Shown here: in pieces, positions 56,618 to 64,000 of the stretch
Layout: every line of letters starts with the position of its first letter
Position numbering within the stretch: position 1 is the stretch's first letter
NCBI GenBank assembly: GCA_049999725.1
Contig: JBNGIS010013207.1
Location: 107,456-171,455, forward strand
Source: Haplomitrium mnioides
Lineage: Eukaryota > Marchantiophyta > Haplomitriopsida > Calobryales
Direction of reading: 5' to 3'
DNA length: 64,000 nucleotides
Position numbers and translations under genes: made by a program
Notes under the pieces: generated by a model
What the model saw: only the letters and a program-made list of their open reading frames with translations
Told to the model about the DNA's origin: nothing
The model's database searches: none

Positions 56618-56962
56618 TGTTGAGAATTCGAGCTCTGTTAAGTTACCTAGTGAATCTAGACCAGGATAGTCTAAATTCAGATGGGACAAAATACCATTTT
56701 GTCCTATTCTTATTTTTGTCTTATTCTATTTTGTCTTCTAGTGTTGAATTCTATTTTGTCTTAGAGTGCCAGCCTTAATTCGTTGGGCCTAGTTTTTGTG
56801 TATATAAGGGAGAGAGGGGGCTATTGCCCTTCATTCTGTGCTTCCCTATTGTTGTTGAGGATCTCTCTGCTCCTCCCCGCTGTATGCTTGATGGAGGTGT
56901 AATAAAGTGCTGCTAGCACTGTTATATTGGCTCCAGATTGCTCTCTCTTTGATTTCTTCACA
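56618..56962 (+). repeat. 3' LTR of the copia element
   Basis: 345 bp, TGTTGAGAATTCGAG to TTCTTCACA, with TATATAA at 56801-56807 and AATAAA at 56901-56906. It is followed by the target duplication AGGGG (56963-56967). Confidence 0.95.
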
Positions 56963-56967
56963 AGGGG

Positions 56968-57427
56968 TACCACTACAAATTGAATTGAGCTAACGAGAGC
57001 CCATGGGTCTTATGGGGATGCGGGAATCAAAGCCTAGCAGGGAGAAAGGAACGCCCACCCAAGGCGAAGCGACTGAAGGAGGAAGAATGAAGATATAAGG
57101 CAAAGAGCCAAAGGCACTCAAGGAAGATGGAGACTGTGGAGAATGCCTACAGATGCCACATATCGGAAGCAAGGATCGGAGACAGGAAGGAGGAGTTGAG
57201 ATCTTCGTAGGAGCAAGATAAGCTAGGAAGCGAGGGACGTCTCTATCTTATAAGCGAGACGAGCTACATGGGTCTGATCCCTTTCATCGAGTCCGTAGGT
57301 CTTAGTGGAAACGTGGAATCTTCTTAGGGTTCTGAAAGATTCCATGGAAACGTGACGTCTCCAGAGCGCTTCACGGGATTCGGCGGATGATGTGGTGGCT
57401 TGAGGGAGTCTACGAGTCTTCTAGACT
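56968..57427 (+). repeat. LTR (+) arm of the inverted insertion, second part
   Basis: Continues the U3 sequence from 51685, complementary to about 60720-61200 (CATGGGTCTTATGGGGATG against the minus-strand arm). It ends near 57422 at GAGTCTTCTAG, where the U5 terminus of the inverted LTR begins at 57428. Confidence 0.75.
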
Positions 57428-58247
57428 TGTCACCCAATTGATGCTATTTCAGAGGAAAAGGGGGACAAAGAACAACCAGGCTCTTTAATGAGACGTCCCT
57501 AGAAACTTCGTTAGTGAATTCAGGTCTTCACAATCCCAAACTTCTCACATTGCATTTCCACACTACTCTCAACCCACCCAAGCGCAAGTCAGGCCTGCAT
57601 TCTCTTCCACCACACACAGAACAACCACAACTCAATTGACTTCGGGGTACATACCAATACTCTGCTTGATGCAAATTTGGTTGCAGATATTCAATGTCAT
57701 CTCCTATGAATAGGGGTGTATGCAATTATTACACATGAATGAACTTGCAACATTCTCCTGCAGGTTGCGTCCTAACACAACCAAGGCTAATCACTCCTCC
57801 AATCACTAGACTGTCACTAGTGCCAGCTACTCTAGCACCCAAACCAAGCAGAGCTTTTTAATTCAACCTCTCCACAAAATAGAAATTACAACCCAAGTGT
57901 GGAACCCCACCTATTAGCCCTCCTAGACATGTGCAGAACTATCTTCCTCTCTTCCTAACTCTGTTTACATCAATCCCCCTACTATTATGCGGCGAATTAT
58001 CACCAACACTTGAGCCTGACTAGACTTGTAAATAAGGTAGCCATTGTTTTCACCCAAGTCAACCCAAATTCTCCCCTGTGATCTCACTTAGCCTTCTTGA
58101 CACAATCCCCTATCAGTTGAAACTGTAGACAAAGGTTCGGAATTTGTGTCCCGAATATATGTCCTAACTCTGCAAACACAACAACACCAAAAACATTATT
58201 CTGCCTGCCACTCTCTCCCCACTCACACACCCTGTCCAGATAGTTTT

Positions 58248-58363
58248 TTAACTTCCATCACAAGAAGCCCTAAATTTACTTCCTCAAGCTTAGAGGAGAT
58301 CTTATTTAACTTCCATCACAAGAAGCCCTAAATTTACTTCCTCAAGCTTGGAGGAGATCTTAT
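58248..58363. repeat. 58 bp tandem duplication inside the LTR
   Basis: Two nearly identical copies starting TTAACTTCCATCACAAGAAG at 58248 and 58306, differing by one base in TTAGAGG/TTGGAGG. Confidence 0.92.
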
Positions 58364-60084
58364 TTAACTTCCACCGTTGGAAGACAACCTTGCCAACTGC
58401 TAGATCAACCACTCCACCCGAGAATTGGATGGATCTTCCATGTAATGCACATGCACTAACGTGGCCACTCTTCTCCTTTCTCCACAAGATTGTAACACCA
58501 ACAACACTCTTCTAATGCTCTTGGGACTAATCACCTACACAAACCAAAGCTAAGACAACACCAAGATCCCCCCCCCCTTTGGCTGCCCCTTATGAAATAC
58601 AAACCAAAAGAATTCTCCTCTCCATTGAGTGTTGGTCCACCCCCAAATGTTGGTCTGCCTTCAAAGATGAGTCCACCTGAGTAGTTTCAGCCTCTAGAGC
58701 CTCTTTCTCAACAATTCCCAGCACCTCTTTAGTCCACCTCCACCTTGTGATGGCTTTCCTTCACGAGTACACCCACTTCACCTAAGGTCTCACCAAAACT
58801 CTCTCCTCCGTATCCCGCTGCTCTCTCTGCACAGAATAATCAGTCATCGTAGCTTAAGAGCAAGGTAGTCTATCCCCATGCTTGTTTTTCCCCCTAGCCT
58901 CGACGTTTCATCACCACCCTTCCTTGAAGGTCCCCATTTCCCTTATCTGACGGTTGAGGGTGCATCCCACCTTTTCCCACAGCCTCCAAGTGGGTTTTTT
59001 TTCCAGATTCAGAGTCTGAAATGGGCGCCAACAGCTGTGTTTTGTTTCCCTCTTCCTAACAAGACTGATTTCACGCTAGTCTAACATCTGTAGCTCTGGC
59101 AATCGGCGTTTGAAGAGACATACCTTTTCCTTTGTTTTTTTTTCCCTTTTTTAGCTTGACAGTCTGTGAGATCCTTTGGATATCGGACATCAGGCACGTG
59201 GCATGTCGAGGAAGTCTGTGGAATTCCTTAGACTCGCCAACCCGTGAGATTCCTCGGATGTCGAACAACGGACATCAGATTGGTGGTCAAGGGTGGCAGT
59301 CCAACTTCCGTGTGGAAAAAGACGTTGGACGGCTTTCCTTGGATACATGGCACTTTCGGGTAGCCCACTAGATTCCTCAGACTCGCCACCCCATAAGATT
59401 CCTCGAAACAGCTGGTCAACTTCGGACTTGTTGGTCGAGGGTGACGGAACAACTTCCCTGTGGAAAACGGCGTCGGACAGCGCCCCCTCCGACATGTGGC
59501 ATTTCGGAGGAGTCCACGGAACCAGTCCGTGAGATTCCTCGGAACCACTGGTCAACTTTGGATTGTTGGTCAAAGGTGACAGTCCAACTTCCCTATCGAA
59601 AACGGTGTTAGACGGCACCCCCTCGGATACGTGGCACTTCGGGGTAGCCCGTTGGATTCTTCGGACTTGCCACTCGTGAGACTCTTCAGAACAACTGGTC
59701 AACTTTGAACTTCTTGGTCAAGAGTGACGATCCAACTTCCCTGTAGAACATGGCGTCGGACGGCGCTCCCTCGGACATGTAGCATTTTGGAGGATTCCAA
59801 GAAACCAATTTGTGAGATTCCTCAAACTCGTAAACTCGTGAGATTCCTCGGAACTACTGGTCAACTTCAGATTGTTGGTCAAAGGTGACAGTCCAACTTC
59901 CCTGTAGAAAACAGCTTTGGACGGCGGCCCCTTAGACACGTGGCACTTTAGGGTAGCCTGTTGGATTCCTCGAACTCGCCACGTCATCCGTAGAGCCCTT
60001 CCCTTGCCGAGTAAGAAAAGTGGCTCTCTCAAAATTTCAAACGTCGCAGCCGCACTCTGTAAAACTTTTCGCCTTGTACTCTCC

Positions 60085-60600
60085 GGATGCTCGATAGATT
60101 GCTCTTTTGGCACTCCTTGTTCTTCCGGCCGAACCGTCGATAGATTTCCCTTTCGGCACCCATTGTTCCTCCTCTAGCCGGACCGTCGATAGATTGCTCC
60201 TTCGGCACTCCTTGTTCCTCCTTTGGCCAGACCATCGATAGATCGCTCTTTTGGCACTCCTTGTTCTTCTTGCCATATTGTCGATAGATCGCCCTTTTGG
60301 TACCCCTTGTTCCTCCTCTCGCCGGACCATCGATAGATCACCCTTTCGACACTCCTTGCTCTTCCGGTCAGACCGTCGATAGATCACCATTTTCAGCACC
60401 CCTTGTTCCTCCTCTGGCTAGACGGTTGATAGATCACCCTTTCAGCACTCCTTGCTCTTCCGGTCGAACCGTCGATAGATCACCCCTTTGGCACTCCTTG
60501 TTTCTCCTCTGGCCAAACCATCGATAGATCGCTCTTTCGGCACTCCTTGTTCTTTCTCTGGCCGGACCATCGATAGATCGCCCTTTCGGCTGATCCCTCC
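60085..60600. repeat. Minisatellite, ~47 bp unit, eleven copies, inside the LTR
   Basis: Each unit has (G/C)TCGATAGAT(C/T), then CCCTTTCGGCACTCCTTG and either TTCCTCCTCTGGCC or the shorter CTCTTCCGGTC. Long and short variants are interspersed, alternating regularly in the middle units. Open frames on the minus strand with repeated KEC...SNLS peptides are a product of the repeat. Confidence 0.9.
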
Positions 60601-61408
60601 TTGCTCTTCTGGTTAGATCTTCCAACGAATCCCTATTAAGTGGGCTCTCCACGTCGAAGGATTACTCGGAACCCACTTAACTGAGCTCCTCACTTAGGGA
60701 GGCTAAGTCTCATTAAGCCCTACGGGGCCCGCCACCTCCCCGTGAAGACTTGTGGACTCCTTAGAGCCGCCACGTCATCCGTCAAATCCTCTGAAGCGCT
60801 CTGGAGATGCCACGTTTCCGTGGAATCTTTTGGAACCCTTAGAAGACTCCACGTTTTTGCTAAGACCCACGGACTCGATGAAAGGGATCTGACCCCTTTA
60901 GAGCTCGTATCACTTGCAGGATCGAGGCGTCCCCCACTCCCTGGCTTTTCTTGCTCCAATGAAGATCTCGACTCCTCCTTCTTGTCTCCGATCCTTGCTT
61001 CCGATGTGTGGCATCTGCAGGCATTCTCTATGGTCTCCATCTTCCTTGAGTGCCTTTGGCTCTCTGCCTTGTAGCTCCGTTCTTCCTCCTTCGATCGCTT
61101 CGTCCTGGGTGAGCATTTCTTTCTCCCCGCTAGGCTTCGATTCCCCCATCCCCATGAGACACACAAGCTCTCGTTAGCTTAATTCGATTTGTAGTGGTAC
61201 CCCTCCCCTAGCTGGCGACCATTGCTCCCTTCTCTTCCTCCGCCATGATCTCATTCTCCTCCACGAATCCATGCGCTCTGTTTGTACTTACCCATTGAAG
61301 GATTCCTACTGCTCTCGAGGTGCTTTTGTCCTTGGCAAAGAGGAATTGTGTCAATGTTGCTTCTGATAGAAAGAATTCTGCATAAGCATCCCAATTCGCT
61401 GGCTCACA

Positions 61409-61486
61409 TAGGTCCTTCAAAGGACGACCCCGATGTCTGACTTGAGGATATGGAAAATGTTGCAGCGGCAAATAGGGAGAGCAATG
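61409..61486 (+). pseudogene. Continuation of the split gag of element E
   Basis: TAGGTCCTTCAAAGGACG corresponds to the SFKGRP codons of Gag, followed by a degraded DLENTAAANGES-like stretch. It resumes where 51476 stopped. It ends at 61486 against a U5-type LTR end. Confidence 0.75.
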
Positions 61487-61716
61487 TGTCACTCCCGTCC
61501 TTCAGGCTTTAACCTTCGAAGGTGTCACTTGAAAGGAAGGGGAGGAAAAAAACAGAGGGAAATAGGTTCTTTTGTGAGATGGCCCCAAGCCAATTATCAC
61601 TTTGAGGCTTTAAAGAACCCTTCTTCACCATATAAGCATTTTCTCACCTCAACAATCACTTCAGCAGGCAATTTGCTCATCTACACTCAATGCCAAAATA
61701 CACATACACATGGAAT
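61487..61716 (-). repeat. LTR U5-end fragment, - orientation
   Basis: Starts TGTCACTCCCGTCCTTCAGG (complement of a U5 terminus) and runs about 230 bp through the GAGATGGCCCC block, then stops before a second U5 end. Confidence 0.75.
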
Positions 61717-61729
61717 GTGAAGGCATGAG

Positions 61730-63238
61730 TGTCACTCCCCTCCTTCAGGCCTTAACCTTCACACATGCCACTTGGAAGGCTGGGGAGGACAAAAATAGGG
61801 GATTAAGGTTCTTTTGTGAGATGGCCCCTATCCAATTATCACTTTGAGACTTTAAGGGATCTCCGTTCACCCTACGAGCCCTTTCCTCACCTCAACATTC
61901 ACAGCATCAGCCCAATTGCTCACTCACCCACAATGCGAGAACATGCAGACACACAAACCCAAGTAGCTCTGTGGAAATCTTCAATGTAATTCAGGGGTCC
62001 TAAATCTAGACCGAGCCACCTCTTGTATACACTTCAAGAGCAGAGTAAAATGACCCTTGTGTCATGGAACAATGACCATAGACTTGACCCCCCCCTGACA
62101 GGGTTGTCCCAAGGTCTCACCAAATAGAACTCCTACCTACTTCTAGTCTTGAAGCCCTGGATTTACTTCTTCATGCTTGAAAGAGGATTTCTTTCACTTC
62201 TACCCGTGGAAGTGAAAGTCCTTATGACTTCTAGTAGCTCACTCCACCTCTGAGCCTCCAACAGGTCTTCTCCGCAGTGTGCACGCACAAACGCCGCTAC
62301 GCTCTTCTTAACTCCACTTGAAAGATAACACCACAACACACTTCAAGCACTCTGGGTTGATGCTCCTGCATACAGAATGCAGAGACGACCCCAAGATCCC
62401 ACTTAGCAGCCTCTCCCAAATTCTCAACAGAACGGATCCCCTTCAAATCTCTGGTATTGATCAAACTTCACCTCAAGTCCACCCATAAGGATGAGTTCAC
62501 CTCGATCACCCGAGCCTCTAGAGTTCCTTACCCATCAATTCTCAACACCCCTCCAGTCCACCTCCACCCATGCTATCACCTTGCCCAAGTACACTCGCCT
62601 CACGTCAATTCTTACTGGAACCCAATTTTTCCTTACCTCGTTGCGTTTTCCTTGTCCCAAGATCGCTTGCGTTTCTCTAGCTTGCTTGCACACCAACCCG
62701 ATCGAATTCAAAGCCCGACAATGTATACCCCCTCAAGCTTTCGCCCCTGTAAATCCTTCTCGCTAGAAGGTTGTTATTCCCATTTGGCTCGGACCCGGAT
62801 ATGGCAACACTTGTCTTGTCTATTAGCAGTTTGTTTCTAAGTACAACAGTCACACGTAGTCGAGTCCGAGGAATCTCGTGGACTAAGATTCCAAAGATTC
62901 CCACAAAACCAAGTCTGAGGAACCCCACGGAATAGAGTTCCGAAGACTCTCGCAAAAAAGCAGTCTGAGGGAATCGCGAGGATTCAAGTCTGAAGATTCC
63001 TGCAAATCCGAGTCCGCAGAACCCAATAGAACCCATAGACTATTGTTGACTTTTCCTCCGTTGTCGCCGTCCAATGCCGCATTCAACCTGGAAGTTGGAC
63101 CGACGCATTGACCTTGTTTCATAGTTGACCACGGATCCCAAGCCGAAGAATCCAATGGATATGAAGTCCGATAGATCCCTCAAACTCCTTCGAAGTGCCA
63201 TGTTTCCAAGGCTGACTTTCTTCTGTTGTCGCCATCTA
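61730..63238 (-). repeat. LTR fragment, - orientation, U3 end missing
   Basis: Begins TGTCACTCCCCTCCTTCAGG and follows LTR A through TTACCTCGTTGCG (62634), the ~25 bp array (62870-63020) and the GACTTTCTTC block. It breaks near 63238 within the GTCGCCATCTAAC region. Confidence 0.8.
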
Positions 63239-64000
63239 ACAACCGGGTTGGAAGGTAATTCATGTAATATTTTCAAAAAAATTCAAAAACTTAAGTGAAG
63301 AGCCATGCAAGTTCTATGTTTTGGGTCAAACGGGCTTCCAATGTACATCAAAAGGACTCAAGACATGCTTAGAGAGAAGGGAAAGGATCAAGGTCCCAAG
63401 CCATGGAGGGAAAGGTTGAGAAGCAACAAAGGAAACTAGAGTAGGGCGGGATGTGGAAGATAGAACAAAAAATGACAAAGACGGAAGAAACCTTAGGCTG
63501 AAAAAAGGAAAAACAAGCATCAAGATTCACCTCAAACCNNNNNNNNNNNNNNNNNNNNNNNNNNNNNNNNNNNNNNNNNNNNNNNNNNNNNNNNNNNNNN
63601 NNNNNNNNNNNNNNNNNNNNNNNNNNNNNNNNNNNNNNGTTGGGGAGGATCACATGGGAGGACTGTTGTCAAGGCAAAACAAGGGAGATAGATTTCACGA
63701 CAATAGGTGCAGAAATAGGCAAGAACTGAGGAAATGGGTGAAAGTCGGGATGCAGAACAGAGGAACCAACAGTTTTGACCATTGAATCCTCAATTTGTAA
63801 CCATTGGAGGCATGCAAGAGCTTGATAGAGAAAGAAGATTGAGGCAATCATTGTGCAATTTAAATCGAGGAATATAAGGGAGAAACAAGAAAGGACGACC
63901 CTCCGAAAGTTAATCGACGCTCAGTACTTAGAGTCCGAAGAAGTTCGACGGCAAGAGTCTGAAGTCTTCTGTTCAATGGTCGCAGTCCGATGGAGGGAGT
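63239..64000. other. Unassigned sequence with a 100 N gap (63539-63638)
   Basis: Purine-rich, with no recognisable open frame, LTR or RNA gene. The last ~80 bases (GAGTCCGAAGAAGTTCGACG and similar) resemble the TCCGAAGA-rich theme of the family LTRs but are too short to assign. Confidence 0.5.

Larger units (their letters stand above)
51686..56962 (+). mobile_element. Ty1/copia LTR-retrotransposon (5.3 kb), complete structure
   Basis: Both LTRs (347 and 345 bp), a tRNA-iMet-type primer-binding site, gag, protease, integrase, RT, RNase H (the Ty1/copia order) and a polypurine tract are present. The flanking AGGGG at 51681-51685 and 56963-56967 is a perfect 5 bp target duplication. The two LTRs differ at about two dozen positions by eye, so the insertion is old. 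The polyprotein carries at least three frameshifts and four stops. It is inserted in the + arm of the inverted LTR block, so it is the youngest layer of that nest. Confidence 0.95.
51477..61408. mobile_element. Inverted-LTR insertion with U3 termini at both ends
   Basis: The left end is a U3 start in + orientation (TGTCAGCCAGCGAATTCGG). The right end is the complement of a U3 start (CGCTGGCTCACA). Left flank CAGGT and right flank TAGGT are a 5 bp target duplication with one mismatch. The split gag reads continuously across the excised block (CAAATACAGGT then CCTTCAAAGGACG). The block holds 664 bp of + strand LTR (51477-51685 plus 56968-57422), interrupted by a copia element, then a full-length - strand LTR (57428-61408). 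There is no internal coding region. A normal element would have one U3 and one U5 outer end. Confidence 0.72.
57428..61408 (-). repeat. Full-length LTR (-), 3981 bp, of the inverted insertion
   Basis: On the plus strand it runs from TGTCACCCAATTG (complement of the U5 end) to CGCTGGCTCACA (complement of the U3 start), so both termini are present. It contains a 58 bp tandem duplication (58248-58363), ~120-130 bp repeats with GTCCAACTTCCCTGT (59300-59920), and an eleven-unit minisatellite (60085-60600). No gene is evident. Confidence 0.8.

Noticed and set aside
60037-60399. 120-codon minus-strand frame with repeated KECRKGDLS-type peptides
   Set aside because: It is a direct translation of the minisatellite at 60085-60600, with no start context or homologue.
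57428-61408. Treating the - strand LTR as an ordinary solo LTR
   Set aside because: Its own flanks (TAGACT on the left, TAGGT on the right) do not form a duplication, whereas the outer flanks of the whole inverted block (CAGGT/TAGGT) do, and gag is continuous across it.
1-64000. tRNA, rRNA or other RNA genes
   Set aside because: I saw no cloverleaf with A and B boxes and no rRNA-like block. The only tRNA-related signals are retrotransposon primer-binding sites.

Overview
This window is nuclear DNA of a land plant with a large, transposon-rich genome. Nearly all of it is decayed LTR-retrotransposons nested in one another. I see one plausible intact host gene, a small secreted GNA-type (bulb-lectin domain) protein at 38948-39382 on the + strand. 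There is also one nuclear insertion of mitochondrial DNA (a nad4 fragment, 39857-40925, - strand). The species cannot be named. The family content, the roughly 3-4 kb LTRs and the heavily edited-type mitochondrial donor fit a gymnosperm, fern, lycophyte or liverwort better than a typical angiosperm.

Layout. 1-7502: gypsy element A on the - strand (pol, gag, then its 5' LTR), cut by the window edge. 7503-12107: three LTR pieces in mixed orientation. 12108-12928: AT-rich sequence that is not recognisable as an element. 12929-23396: gypsy element B on the + strand, with a 3.1 kb 5' LTR, a gag interrupted by a solo copia-type LTR, a pol with an assembly gap in the reverse transcriptase, and a truncated 3' LTR. 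23397-24595: an inverted gag piece. 24596-33672: gypsy element C on the + strand with a collapsed 5' LTR and the most complete pol of the window. 33673-36713: an LTR in inverted orientation, tail to tail with C's 3' LTR.

36714-41500 is the only island of non-retrotransposon DNA. It holds a ~46 bp minisatellite, a decayed coding remnant, the lectin gene with its upstream region, and a ~57 bp minisatellite split by the mitochondrial insertion. 41520-51476: remnants of a related gypsy family (RNase H/integrase, a 4.7 kb LTR-like block, gag, then another LTR and a gag start). 51477-61408: an unusual insertion that begins and ends with LTR U3 termini in inverted orientation. It splits a gag sequence, is flanked by a near-perfect short target duplication, and is itself interrupted by a Ty1/copia element (51686-56962, perfect AGGGG duplication). 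61409-63238: the rest of the split gag and further LTR pieces. 63239-64000: unassigned, with a 100 N gap.

The gypsy elements form one related group: a Gag with three CCHC zinc knuckles following an acidic Ser/Glu/Asp tract, protease with a DGGA active site, RT, RNase H and an integrase without a visible chromodomain. LTRs start TGTCAGCC, end GTGACA, and are built largely from internal minisatellites, including arrays of the G-box/ABRE-like heptamer ACGTGGC. All gypsy and copia coding regions carry stops or frameshifts, so nothing here looks autonomously mobile.
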